From Noviluteimonas gilva (lineage in GTDB: Bacteria; Pseudomonadota; Gammaproteobacteria; Xanthomonadales; Xanthomonadaceae), in the NCBI RefSeq assembly GCF_009740395.1, contig NZ_WOXT01000003.1:1-64000 (forward strand): a DNA stretch of 64,000 nucleotides, written 5' to 3'. This document shows positions 1 to 7,363 of the stretch, one piece after another. The position numbers and the translations under genes are program-made. The stretch's first letter is position 1. Each line of letters starts with the position of its first letter. The notes beneath the pieces were generated by a model that saw nothing but the letters and a program-made list of their open reading frames with translations, was not told where the DNA came from and made no database searches.

Positions 1-322
1 TAAGAAACCGCTTCATTGCAGCTCTCCTTCAACCGGCTCTGCGTGCTGCATCCATCGACGACGTTGCTCATCCCGGCCCTAATTTTGACACGCGCGGCGT
101 CCCTGGCCGAATGTCCGCTCTGGGTCGAAAGCGGTCACTCGGCTCGTTGCCGTTGGCGAGACGCAGCAATTGCTTATTGACGAGAAGCAGCCCGCTCCAT
201 GCTGGCTCCTGGGACAAATTTGGGACAGCGCCGACAATATCTGTCCTCGGTCAGCCGTATCGCTCAACAGGTAAGTAGTTGATTCCAATGGCCAGCCGTC
301 ACTGTCAATAACCCCGGAACCC
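1..322. other. Non-coding stretch, probable end of an integrated element
   Basis: I see no convincing gene here. An open frame on the minus strand runs through this stretch and the tRNA fragment to its right, but it has no ribosome binding site and its N-terminal part is simply the antisense of the tRNA. The stretch carries a heptamer direct repeat, TGGGACA, at 210-216 and 221-227, separated by AATT, so the copies sit one helical turn apart. Because it abuts the 3' part of a tRNA-Leu gene, I infer that it is the terminal non-coding end of an integrative element whose body lies to the left of the window. Confidence 0.4.
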
Positions 323-379
323 GACTTAAAATCCCTCGACCGCAAGGTCATGTGGGTTCGATCCCCACTCCGGGCACCA
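323..379 (+). tRNA. tRNA-Leu(UAA) 3' fragment, likely attachment site
   Basis: The sequence from GACTTAAAATCC to the final CCA matches the anticodon loop (anticodon TAA), the long class II variable arm with stem GACC/GGTC, the T arm with stem GTGGG/CCCAC and TTCGATC loop, and the acceptor 3' strand CCGGGCACCA of a leucine tRNA. The 5' half (acceptor 5' strand, D arm, 5' side of the anticodon stem) is absent: the preceding bases do not pair. Integrases of genomic islands and phages commonly recombine within tRNA 3' ends and leave exactly such a fragment at the far end of the element. The intact copy would be outside the window. Confidence 0.75.
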
Positions 380-398
380 GGGCGCATTTCGATGTTGA

Positions 399-869
399 TT
401 ACTTGAACGCCGTCAGGTCGCGCGGCGTGATCCCGTTGGCCTTGCAGTAGGCGAGGTAGCGCTCCAACGCCGTCTTCCAGTTCTCGATCGCAATGACTTT
501 GTCGTTCTCGTCGAGATACACCAGGTCACCCGACACGATGTTCAGCGCGACCACGTCGCCCGCGCTGTCGGAAGCCTGCGGCGTGTGCGAGGACGCGGCG
601 GTTTCGTACACGATGCTGCCGGGCGTCGCGACCCAATCGTGTTCCTGGTACTTCCACTCGCCCTGGATCGTGTAAACGATGACGGTGCCGGAGTGATAGT
701 GGCGCGGCAGCACGGTGCTCGCCGGGGCCTTGAGCATGGCGACGACTTCGCCACGGATCGGGTCGAGCTTGAAGTACTTCACCATCACCGTATCGCTGTA
801 GGGCGCGAACGGAATCCACGGAACGGAATCGTCGGCGATGACGGCGGTTTCGATATTCGCGTACAGCAT
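399..869 (-). CDS. Cupin-fold protein, 2,4'-dihydroxyacetophenone dioxygenase-like
   Basis: This is a 156-residue single-domain cupin. The first cupin motif is visible around PRHYHSG, where two histidines three residues apart should bind the metal, followed by the glycine-rich turn TIQGEWKYQEHDW and a second strand set ending in SSHTPQA. Overall it resembles the 2,4'-dihydroxyacetophenone dioxygenase family, Fe(II) enzymes that cleave an aryl ketone C-C bond, but the true substrate is unknown. I chose the ATG at 869 because GAGGAA lies about seven bases upstream; an in-frame ATG at 884 has no binding site. It is divergent from yceH and stands alone. Confidence 0.75.
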   Translation of the reverse strand: MLYANIETAVIADDSVPWIPFAPYSDTVMVKYFKLDPIRGEVVAMLKAPASTVLPRHYHSGTVIVYTIQGEWKYQEHDWVATPGSIVYETAASSHTPQASDSAGDVVALNIVSGDLVYLDENDKVIAIENWKTALERYLAYCKANGITPRDLTAFK

Positions 870-947
870 GGTCGGTTTCCTCATCAGGTTGGAAAAGCGG
901 ACTGGCGATGCGCGGGGAATCTAGACCGTGCTGCACGGCGAACGAGT

Positions 948-959
948 GGGAAATTTCCC
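948..959. promoter_or_regulatory. Perfect 12-bp palindrome between divergent genes
   Basis: GGGAAATTTCCC is a perfect palindrome lying between the divergently oriented cupin gene (start 869) and yceH (start 1017). Its position would suit a dimeric repressor acting on either promoter, but nothing in the window identifies a binding protein and short palindromes also arise by chance. Confidence 0.25.
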
Positions 960-1016
960 CCTATGGATGAGGCATCTTCTGTGGCGCGAAGGCGAAGCGC
1001 CCGATACGCTACGCAC

Positions 1017-1682
1017 ATGACGCAAGACGCCGATTCCGCCCCGTCCTTCCCGGTCCTCAATGCGATCGAAGCGCGCATCCTCGGCTGCCTGATCGAGAAG
1101 CAGGCGACCACGCCCGAGCAATACCCGCTGACCGAAAACGCGATCCAGCTGGCGTGCAACCAGAAGACCAATCGCGAACCGATCATGGACGTCTCGCCCG
1201 GCGACGTCGCACATGCGGTCCGCCGCATGGAAGAACGCCGTCTCGTGCGAAATACGCAATCGGCGCGCGCGCTGCGCTTCGAGCACAAGGCCTCGCAGGC
1301 CTACAGCCTGACGCCGCCGCAACAAGCCATCGTCGCGATCCTGCTGCTGCGCGGGCCGCAAACTCCGAGCGAGATCCGCACGCGCACCAATCGCATGGCG
1401 ACGTTCGCCGATGCCGAGGACTTGCAGCACGCGTTGGATCGCCTGCAGCAACGCGATGCACCGTTGATCGTTCGCGTTCCGCGATCAGGCGGTCAACGCG
1501 AAGATCGGTACATGCACTTGTTGTCCGGCCCGATCGATGTGGAAGCGTTGCGCAGTGCGTCCGCGTCTGCATCCGCGCACGAAACCGGCGTCACACGTGA
1601 CGAGCTCAGCCAGCGCGTGGCCGAGCTCGAAGCACGCGTCGAAGCGCTGGAGCAACTGATGCGTCGCGCCGACGACGCTTGA
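1017..1682 (+). CDS. yceH: YceH family (DUF480) protein
   Basis: The 221-residue product matches the YceH/DUF480 family in length and in its conserved core: the opening segment LNAIEARILGCLIEKQATTPEQYPLT is cut here to motifs such as ARILGCLIEK and the asparagine-rich CNQKTNRE. The fold is two winged-helix units and the C-terminal 35 residues, rich in heptad-like E, L and R (SQRVAELEARVEALEQLMRR is exactly such a coiled coil). The biochemical role of YceH is not established. The ATG at 1017 is chosen because the family begins just before this conserved core; the longer open frame upstream runs antisense through the cupin gene. Confidence 0.9.
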   Translation: MTQDADSAPSFPVLNAIEARILGCLIEKQATTPEQYPLTENAIQLACNQKTNREPIMDVSPGDVAHAVRRMEERRLVRNTQSARALRFEHKASQAYSLTPPQQAIVAILLLRGPQTPSEIRTRTNRMATFADAEDLQHALDRLQQRDAPLIVRVPRSGGQREDRYMHLLSGPIDVEALRSASASASAHETGVTRDELSQRVAELEARVEALEQLMRRADDA

Positions 1683-1691
1683 TCCGACGCA

Positions 1692-2657
1692 CTACTTCAC
1701 AAGGTCAAGCTGCCCCGGCGCCGCGATCGATTCGGCGCCCGCGCGCACCGGCGTGATGCCGGGCCGCGGCGGCAGGTTCGACGGCAACTGCACGTTCCAG
1801 GCCAGGCCGAGGCGTTCGAGCACCTGGATGAAGCCATAGCCGATGTCGATCTGGCCCGGATACAGGCCATGGCGCGCCGAACCGGGAAACGCGTGGTGGT
1901 TGTTGTGCCAGCTTTCGCCCATCGTCGGGATCGCCGCGATCGGCACGTCGTGCGCCTGGATGCCCGCATGGTCGACGGTCCAACTCTGCGGCCCGCGCGT
2001 GTGCGCGAAGTAGGAAATGAACCAGTGCATCGTCGTGCAAGCCGCGACGCGCGCGAACACGCCCCACGCCACCCACGGCAAACCGCCGATCGCATACAGC
2101 GCCAGGCCAATCGGCAACTGATGCCACTTCCACGTGCGTTCGAGGAAGACGTGGAAGGGATCGTCGGCGATGCCGGGGCCGGGGTCGAAGCCCGGCGGCG
2201 TGTCGAGCACGAGCTTGCAATGCAGGTTCCACCAGCCGTCCTTCAACAGGCCGTGGCGGTGGGCGAGGAAGTCGTGGCAGGCGGGTTGGCGTTGCGCCCA
2301 GTCGCGCATGTCGTGTGTGCGGATCGTCCAGATGGGGCCGCCCATGCCGACGATCGCGCCCATCCATGCGAGCAGGCGTTCGAGCCATTTCGGACATTGG
2401 AAGCTGCGATGCACGAGCCGGCGATGGAAGCCGACCGAATGCCCCGTGCACAGGGTCACCGCGCAGAGCGCGAGGAACACCGCGAACGCGCCCCACGTGA
2501 AAAACATCGGCGCGAGCACGAGCGCGCCGAGCAGCATGCCGGCGTTCCACAACGAGCGCGCCGGATCCCAACGCACCACGCCGTGCACCGGATTGACGCC
2601 CGGCCCGAGGATCAGCGAGTTGACCTTGTACGGATCCCTGCGGGGTGTGTCAGTCAT
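1692..2657 (-). CDS. Membrane fatty acid (acyl-CoA) desaturase
   Basis: This is a 321-residue integral membrane di-iron desaturase. Hydrophobic segments flank the first histidine box GHSVGFHRRLVHR (H-x4-H type, near residue 80) and the third box WHNNHH lies near residue 250. Such enzymes introduce a double bond, usually delta-9, into acyl-CoA or lipid acyl chains and tune membrane fluidity. The second box, normally HxxHH, is replaced by THDMRDWAQRQP, which supplies only one histidine at the expected place; CHDFLAHRHG follows. I take the ATG at 2657, which overlaps the stop of a 41-codon open frame upstream. Convergent with yceH, whose stop is nine bases away. Confidence 0.85.
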   Translation of the reverse strand: MTDTPRRDPYKVNSLILGPGVNPVHGVVRWDPARSLWNAGMLLGALVLAPMFFTWGAFAVFLALCAVTLCTGHSVGFHRRLVHRSFQCPKWLERLLAWMGAIVGMGGPIWTIRTHDMRDWAQRQPACHDFLAHRHGLLKDGWWNLHCKLVLDTPPGFDPGPGIADDPFHVFLERTWKWHQLPIGLALYAIGGLPWVAWGVFARVAACTTMHWFISYFAHTRGPQSWTVDHAGIQAHDVPIAAIPTMGESWHNNHHAFPGSARHGLYPGQIDIGYGFIQVLERLGLAWNVQLPSNLPPRPGITPVRAGAESIAAPGQLDLVK

Positions 2658-2775
2658 CGGAAGTCCTTTCCGTGTAGGCAATGTGGTCGATGAAGCGATG
2701 CATGCGCGAATGCGCCGCGCGGAAATGCGGCAGCAGCTCGCGCAGCGTCGCTTCTGTCTCGACTCTCGTCCCCAT
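2650..2775 (-). CDS. Possible 41-residue peptide coupled to the desaturase
   Basis: A small frame begins at an ATG at 2775 and ends in a TGA that overlaps the desaturase start (ATGACTGA, eight shared bases). The predicted peptide is charged, with MGTRVETEATLRELLPHF at its start and three closely spaced histidines later, and looks like an amphipathic helix. The overlap is what one expects of a translationally coupled leader gene. Against this, the binding site before the ATG is weak and I do not recognise the peptide, so it may be only a leader region that happens to be open. Confidence 0.35.
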   Translation of the reverse strand: MGTRVETEATLRELLPHFRAAHSRMHRFIDHIAYTERTSDD

Positions 2776-2816
2776 GTCCCACGCGGTTCGATTGGGCCCC
2801 GCGGCAGCTTAACGCG

Positions 2817-3047
2817 CTACTCCATCAATCGCGCGATCAGGGCGATGTCTTCGCCCATTGTCGGCAGGTGCAGCACGCCGATGCCGTCGGTTTCGATCAC
2901 CAGGCCTTCGCCGAGGTAGGACCAATCGGCCTCGGGATAATCGGGCGCATAGAGGCCGTCGTCGATGACGGCGACGACCTTGCCCTTGAGTCCGTCGGCG
3001 TCGATGCGATCGCCGGGGAGGACGGCTTGTCCGGTCTTGTAATGCAT
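2817..3047 (-). CDS. Small conserved hypothetical protein
   Basis: The 76-residue product starts MHYKTGQAVLPGDRI and consists mainly of predicted beta strands with glycine turns (GLKGKVVAVIDDG, GEGLVIETDGIGVLHLP), as in KOW/SH3-like small barrels. It has no signal peptide or membrane segment. I do not recognise a function. Similar short barrel proteins are common near desaturase and immunity-type genes, but nothing here fixes a role. The ATG at 3047 is preferred to an upstream in-frame methionine codon, which would add only a short basic stretch; no strong binding site decides the matter. Confidence 0.55.
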   Translation of the reverse strand: MHYKTGQAVLPGDRIDADGLKGKVVAVIDDGLYAPDYPEADWSYLGEGLVIETDGIGVLHLPTMGEDIALIARLME

Positions 3048-3114
3048 GCGGCGCGAGTTTCGCACAGCGCGAATCTCGCTTTTTTCACGTCCGCTTTCGC
3101 GCGCGGGGTGCGTT

Positions 3115-3528
3115 TCAGTTGACCATCTTGACGCCGAACCGCGCAGTCAGCTCCTGCTGGTCCACGTTGCCGTCGCCGTTGGCGTCCATCCACTTGAAGC
3201 GCATCTCCGAGCCGCGATCCAGTTCGGCGGCATCGAGCTTGTCGTCGGCGTTGCGATCGGCGACGCGCACGCGATCCAGTGCGTCGGCTTCCGTGACCGA
3301 GGGTCCCAGCAGCGGCGCGAGTTCGGCGGGGCTGATCATCTGGTCGCCGTCGGTATCCAGGCCGGCAATGAAGACTTCCGCGTCGACTTCGTACTTGCTC
3401 AGCGCGCCATCGTGGTTCACGTCCAGGCGCGTGAAGCGTTCGGCCGCGGTGGTGGCGATCTGCTGCGCGGCCAGCGGCGCGCTCGCGAGGAACAAGAGGA
3501 CGGCGATTCCCTTCAAGGGCCCGGTCAT
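3115..3528 (-). CDS. Secreted EF-hand protein with four loops
   Basis: A signal peptide (GPLKGIAVLLFLASAPLAAQ) is followed by four EF-hand-type loops: DVNHDGALSKYE, DTDGDQMISPAE, DRNADDKLDAAE and DANGDGNVDQQE. The first, second and fourth have the D-x-D/N-x-D/G pattern with glutamate at position 12, so calcium binding is credible; the third has aspartate in place of glycine at position six and may be weak. The protein is 137 residues and would act in the periplasm or outside. The ATG at 3528 has GGAG about seven bases upstream. Similar EF-hand proteins are frequent in this bacterial group with no defined partner. Confidence 0.85.
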   Translation of the reverse strand: MTGPLKGIAVLLFLASAPLAAQQIATTAAERFTRLDVNHDGALSKYEVDAEVFIAGLDTDGDQMISPAELAPLLGPSVTEADALDRVRVADRNADDKLDAAELDRGSEMRFKWMDANGDGNVDQQELTARFGVKMVN

Positions 3529-3670
3529 GTCGATGCTCCACGCGAAAGAGGGCGCCAGCACACCAGCCGGCGCCCCGCCGATCAATTGGCCTTTCGGCTA
3601 GTACCTGCGCGCCCGCAGTGCACCGCCGTTGCGCTAGCATCTGCCCACGACCTTGGGGGAGGGCGTGGGG

Positions 3671-4369
3671 ATGGCGGTGACAGGGAGCGAGTCGGGGGCC
3701 GTGCGCAAGGCGGCCTGGAGCATCGGCGTGTTCGTGGTCGGGTTGGCGATCCTCGTCCTGGCGGGGAAGTCGGCGACGATGCGCGAGGCGCGCAGCAAGG
3801 AAGAAGCGGCGCATGCGGTCGCGGTGTCGCAGGTCGCGTCCGCGCTGTGGGCGGCGGCCGAGCGCAATCGCCAGGCACTGCGGACCTACCGCGGCAAGGT
3901 CGCCGCGTATTCGGCCGCGATGGACCCCCGGCGCATCGTCGAACCCGAAGGCGCGGCGCAAGCACGCGATGCGATCGATCGCTTCCGCGCGGCCTGCGCG
4001 GAACTCGACGTGGCACGCAGTGCATCGGACATGCGGTTGCTGCAGCAGGTCAATGCGATTCCCGCGGGCGGCGACGCCCCGCGCAACGTGCGCGATGCCC
4101 TCGAACGCATCGAAGCGTTCGGGCAAGGCCTGCGCGAAAACCAGCGCGCCCAGGCCGATGCGTTGTTGCAACTCGTCGCGTTCCTCGCCGACCACGCCGA
4201 CCGCATGACATTCGACAATCGCGGCCCGGTCTTCAACGACCCGGCCGACCTGGCGGCTTACCACACGCTCGCGCAGACAGCGCGCGGATTGTCGAACGAG
4301 GAGAGGCAATTGACAGAGTCCATCGAACTCGCGACGCGAGACGAGTTCGCGCGCCTCGCACGCCTGTGA
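3671..4369 (+). CDS. Single-span membrane protein of unknown function
   Basis: The 232-residue product has one N-terminal membrane segment (WSIGVFVVGLAILVLAG, about residues 17-33) followed by a long, largely helical soluble part rich in alanine, arginine and glutamate. I recognise no domain. The arrangement, a short cytoplasmic tail, one helix and an exported helical region, resembles sensory or scaffold proteins, but there is no HAMP or kinase part. The ATG at 3671 is chosen because GGGGGAGGG precedes it at a good distance; an in-frame TTG 18 bases upstream is less likely. It converges on the degenerate histidine kinase gene with no gap. Confidence 0.65.
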   Translation: MAVTGSESGAVRKAAWSIGVFVVGLAILVLAGKSATMREARSKEEAAHAVAVSQVASALWAAAERNRQALRTYRGKVAAYSAAMDPRRIVEPEGAAQARDAIDRFRAACAELDVARSASDMRLLQQVNAIPAGGDAPRNVRDALERIEAFGQGLRENQRAQADALLQLVAFLADHADRMTFDNRGPVFNDPADLAAYHTLAQTARGLSNEERQLTESIELATRDEFARLARL

Positions 4370-5524
4370 TCAACCGGTGTGCGTGAGCACGATGCGGCCG
4401 GGCGCGGCTTCCAGCATCCAGCCGGCGCGGTCGGCGGCGCGTGCGAGCAGCGGTGAGAGTGCGCCGGCATCGCTGCGTCGGGCCGAGGTATCGCGCGTTG
4501 CGTCGAGATCGACCACGCTGAGCTGACCGTTGTTGCGCGTGGCGACGAGCGTGCGCGCATCGCGCAGGTACTTGCGCACGAGCGCGCGCAGGAGCAGCAC
4601 CGTTTCGCGACGCGCGACGTCGAACGCGCCGACGGCATCGATGCGCGTCTTCTCCGACCACGGCGCCAGGCTTTCGGCCAATAGCGCGGCGGTGTCCATC
4701 GTTTCGCGCTGCACCGGCGTGCGGCGGGCGGCGCCGAACAACAGTTCGATCAGTTCGGCCAATTCCTGCGCGCCGCGATCGAGGCGTTGCAGGCGCGCGA
4801 TGTTCGCCGCGTCCTGGCCCGGTTCGTCGAGCAACACTTCGGCCACGCCTTGTACGACGGCGATCGGCGTGCGCAATGCATGGCTGGCATCGGCGAAGAA
4901 AGCGAGTTGTTGCGCATCGGCTTCGACCAGCCGCGCCTGGTAGTTGTCGATGGCGTGCGCGAGATGGCCGAGTTCGTCGTCGGGCGCGGTGTCGCGCAAG
5001 TGCGTCGGTTGCGGCGCGACGGGCAGTGCATCGACCGCCTTCGACAAGGCCCGCACCGGCGCGAGTGCGCGACCGGCGAAGACCCAGCCGAGCCACGCGG
5101 CGATCGCCACGCCCAGCACCACCATTGCCGCGAGCAGGAGGCGCAAGTGGACCTCGAGTTGCTCGATGTCGCCCAGGTCGATGGAAAACCACATGCGCCC
5201 CGCGGCGGTGTCGAATACGCCGACATGGATGCCTTCGTGGCGTTCGTCTTCGTGCACGCCGGGGCCGAAGCGCGCCAATTCCGGTGGCGGCTGTGCGAGA
5301 TAACCGCTGAGGCGTTGCGTGCGCGGAAGTTGGACGGGCAAACCATTGGCGATGCGCAGGCTGTAATCCTCGGCCTGGCCGTGCAGGACTTCCGACGCGA
5401 TGACGTGTTCGTAGTCTTCCGTGATCGCAATCACCGCGGCGGCGAACAGCAGGGTCATCACCAGCCCCAGCGCCGTGCAGGCGAGGGTGACGCGTCGGCG
5501 CAGGGAGGCGGGCGAGGCGCTCAT
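4370..5524 (-). CDS. Sensor histidine kinase with degenerate ATPase domain
   Basis: Two membrane helices (near residues 15-35 and 130-150) enclose a roughly 95-residue periplasmic part; a HAMP-like segment and a dimerisation domain follow, with the phospho-acceptor box FFADASHALRTPIAVVQG. The ATP-binding region is clearly abnormal: where the N box should read like NLLxNA there is RKYLRDA, and the glycine-rich G1 and G2 boxes are missing, the protein ending soon after a non-matching stretch. Family kinases of this layout need these boxes to bind ATP, so autophosphorylation is doubtful. The start overlaps (ATGA) the remains of a response-regulator gene, the usual operon arrangement. Confidence 0.8.
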   Translation of the reverse strand: MSASPASLRRRVTLACTALGLVMTLLFAAAVIAITEDYEHVIASEVLHGQAEDYSLRIANGLPVQLPRTQRLSGYLAQPPPELARFGPGVHEDERHEGIHVGVFDTAAGRMWFSIDLGDIEQLEVHLRLLLAAMVVLGVAIAAWLGWVFAGRALAPVRALSKAVDALPVAPQPTHLRDTAPDDELGHLAHAIDNYQARLVEADAQQLAFFADASHALRTPIAVVQGVAEVLLDEPGQDAANIARLQRLDRGAQELAELIELLFGAARRTPVQRETMDTAALLAESLAPWSEKTRIDAVGAFDVARRETVLLLRALVRKYLRDARTLVATRNNGQLSVVDLDATRDTSARRSDAGALSPLLARAADRAGWMLEAAPGRIVLTHTG

Positions 5525-5790
5525 GCCACGGGCACTTGGTAGCCGACGCCGCGCACCGAACGAATCAGTGCCGTGCCGAAGGGTTTGTCGACGAGCGCGC
5601 GCGACTCATACATCTGTGTGTGTAGCGCGCCCATGTCGGAAGGTTCAATTCCCCAGGCGGCGCGACGCGTCGGCGCCGTGCGCGAAGCCGCACACGATGT
5701 CGTCGAGCGTGTGTCGCGCGCGAATCGCCGCCGGACGATCGCGTGAAACCGGCAGCCGCGGCCTTGGTGCGCAATCGCCGAGGATGAACA
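5521..5790 (-). pseudogene. Response regulator remnant (OmpR type)
   Basis: Two frames carry recognisable pieces. From about 5752 to 5648 the minus strand reads a decayed receiver-domain end, RHTLDDIVCGFAHGADA, comparable to the family pattern TARDTLDDxLAGFxAGADDY. In another frame, from about 5655 to 5521, it reads the end of a winged-helix domain, KPFGTALIRSVRGVGYQVP. The N-terminal receiver part with the phospho-acceptor aspartate, the linker and the first half of the winged helix are missing, so deletions and a frameshift have destroyed it. Its stop still overlaps the kinase start as in a live regulator-kinase pair. Confidence 0.65.
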
Positions 5791-5876
5791 GTGCGAAGGA
5801 TGGAGTGCCGGATTGACCTGACGTTGATCGCGGAACGCGCAGGGTCGGGTCAACGTCGCATAAGGAAGCCCCGACG

Positions 5877-6128
5877 ATGGCCCGACCTTCACCCGCTGCA
5901 CTGGACGTGATGGAGCACATCGCCGACGCCGTCGACGATCTGGATGTGCTCCTCTCGCACGCCGACCGCATGAGCCCCGCGGAGACGGCGCGACGCATTT
6001 CGCATGCCCGCGCGTCGCTCGTGCGGGCCCAATCGGTGGGCGCCGAACTCCTCCTGGAAATGCTGAACCTGTCCGAGCGGCACGAGTTGATGCAATCGGA
6101 GATCGAAGCGATTCGCGAGTCGCATTGA
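5877..6128 (+). CDS. Small helical hypothetical protein
   Basis: The 83-residue product is almost entirely predicted alpha helix, with acidic and alanine-rich segments (MEHIADAVDDLDVLLSHADR, then ARASLVRAQSVGAELLLEML). There is no signal peptide. AAGGA about ten bases before the ATG and a terminator directly after the stop support it as a real monocistronic gene. I do not recognise a family; size and amphipathic helices suggest a small oligomerising protein, but no function can be assigned. Confidence 0.6.
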   Translation: MARPSPAALDVMEHIADAVDDLDVLLSHADRMSPAETARRISHARASLVRAQSVGAELLLEMLNLSERHELMQSEIEAIRESH

Positions 6129-6135
6129 TCAGTTC

Positions 6136-6165
6136 GTGCGGGCTTGCCTGAACCCGCGCATTTTT
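6136..6165 (+). terminator. Rho-independent terminator of the 83-residue gene
   Basis: A seven-pair stem (GTGCGGG with CCCGCGC, one G-T pair) closes a ten-base loop and is followed by A and five T residues at 6161-6165. It begins eight bases after the stop of the preceding gene. Confidence 0.7.
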
Positions 6166-6192
6166 CACCTGCCCTTGAGAACAGCTCGCCCA

Positions 6193-6213
6193 CTGTGGAG
6201 TTGCATTCCACAG
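6193..6213. promoter_or_regulatory. Perfect inverted repeat just upstream of the beta-propeller gene
   Basis: CTGTGGA (6193-6199) and TCCACAG (6207-6213) are perfect inverted arms separated by seven bases. The repeat ends 22 bases before the ATG at 6236, so it lies in the leader or core promoter and could be an operator or a leader hairpin. No T tract follows, which argues against a terminator. Confidence 0.4.
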
Positions 6214-6235
6214 CAGTCGATTTCAGGGGGTTGAA

Positions 6236-7357
6236 ATGAATACGCATCCGATTCGCCGCGCGGCCGTGGCCGCGGTGGTGGCCACCGCGTCCGCCGCTTC
6301 GGCACTGTCGGCCCAGGCCGCGACGCCGACCGGCAAGATCGTGTTCTCGCGCTCGACGCAGACCTCCACCAGCATCCCCCGCAGCCGCAGCCTGTGGTTG
6401 CTCGACGTGGGCACAGGCCAGGTGCGCGCGCTCACGACGGCGACGGACAGCGTGTACGACATGTCGGTGACCTGGTCGCCCGACGGCAGCAACCTGGTCT
6501 TCGAACGCGGCGTGGATCGCGTGCGCGAAGGCCAGCGCCACACGTTGCAGGTGGTATCGACCACCACCAACACGCGTCCGCATGCGTTGATCCACGGCGT
6601 GGGTCAGTTCTCCAAGCCCGCGTACGGTCCGAACAATCGCATCGCCTTCGTGTCGCTGAATTCGAGCGGGCAGTGCGTGTCGATCGTCGATGTCACCGGG
6701 CGCAACCGCCGCGATCTGTTCTGCGTTTCGGCGCCGGCCCAATTCGCGCAGCCGAAGTGGTCGGCGGATGGCACGCGCCTGTTCGTCGGCGCGGGCTATC
6801 CCGAAGGCCGCCTGGAACCGGTGTGGCACGCGCAGGCGTATCGCATCGACGTCGCCACCGGATCGGCCAAGCTGCTCAGCGACCTGGTGATGGAAGCGCC
6901 GCTGGACCTGACGATCTCGCCCGATGGCAACCGCGGCATCTACGCCGACGTCGTCGCCAACGACATGACGGTCGTGGATTTCCGCAACGGTGCGGCCAGG
7001 GCGATGCCGATGCGCGGCCATGCGCCGCTGTTCTCGCCGGACGGCCGCCGCATCGCCTTCACCGGCGAGGTGTACGAAGTCGGCCCGCAGACGCGTTACT
7101 ACGAGCCGCTGTACGTGATGAACGCGGACGGCTCGGGCGTGCGTCGCATCACCGACTCGCGCGTGGCCGACCATGCGTACACCGCCGCCCAGTGGTCGCG
7201 CGACAACGTGCACGTGCTGGTGAATCGCCGCACGTATACCGACGACAGCCTCACGCAGCCGATCTTCGCGCTGCGGATGATCGACGCGAACACACGCGCG
7301 CTGCAGAACCTGCCGTCGGGTTACGCGGAAGCCGGTGCGTGGTACGAGGGTCCGTGA
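6236..7357 (+). CDS. Periplasmic TolB-like beta-propeller (PD40 repeats)
   Basis: A signal peptide ending around SAQAATP precedes a 373-residue beta-propeller. PD40/WD40-like repeats are visible as VTWSPDGSNLVFE, PKWSADGTRLFVG, LTISPDGNRGIYAD and PLFSPDGRRIAF, plus AQWSRDNVHVLV. Such proteins resemble the C-terminal propeller of TolB or the N-terminal propeller of prolyl oligopeptidases, but there is no TolB N-terminal domain and no hydrolase domain, so it is probably a binding scaffold in the periplasm. GGGGG lies about eight bases before the ATG. It converges on the pilus operon. Confidence 0.8.
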   Translation: MNTHPIRRAAVAAVVATASAASALSAQAATPTGKIVFSRSTQTSTSIPRSRSLWLLDVGTGQVRALTTATDSVYDMSVTWSPDGSNLVFERGVDRVREGQRHTLQVVSTTTNTRPHALIHGVGQFSKPAYGPNNRIAFVSLNSSGQCVSIVDVTGRNRRDLFCVSAPAQFAQPKWSADGTRLFVGAGYPEGRLEPVWHAQAYRIDVATGSAKLLSDLVMEAPLDLTISPDGNRGIYADVVANDMTVVDFRNGAARAMPMRGHAPLFSPDGRRIAFTGEVYEVGPQTRYYEPLYVMNADGSGVRRITDSRVADHAYTAAQWSRDNVHVLVNRRTYTDDSLTQPIFALRMIDANTRALQNLPSGYAEAGAWYEGP

Positions 7358-7363
7358 CCCTCG

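Noticed and set aside
79-387. 102-codon minus-strand open frame covering the left end
   Set aside because: Its first 20 or so codons are the antisense of the tRNA-Leu fragment, it has no ribosome binding site and the rest has no coding character.
2897-4309. 470-codon minus-strand frame over the EF-hand and membrane protein genes
   Set aside because: It is antisense or out of frame to three better-supported genes and is arginine- and histidine-rich in the way GC-rich antisense frames are.
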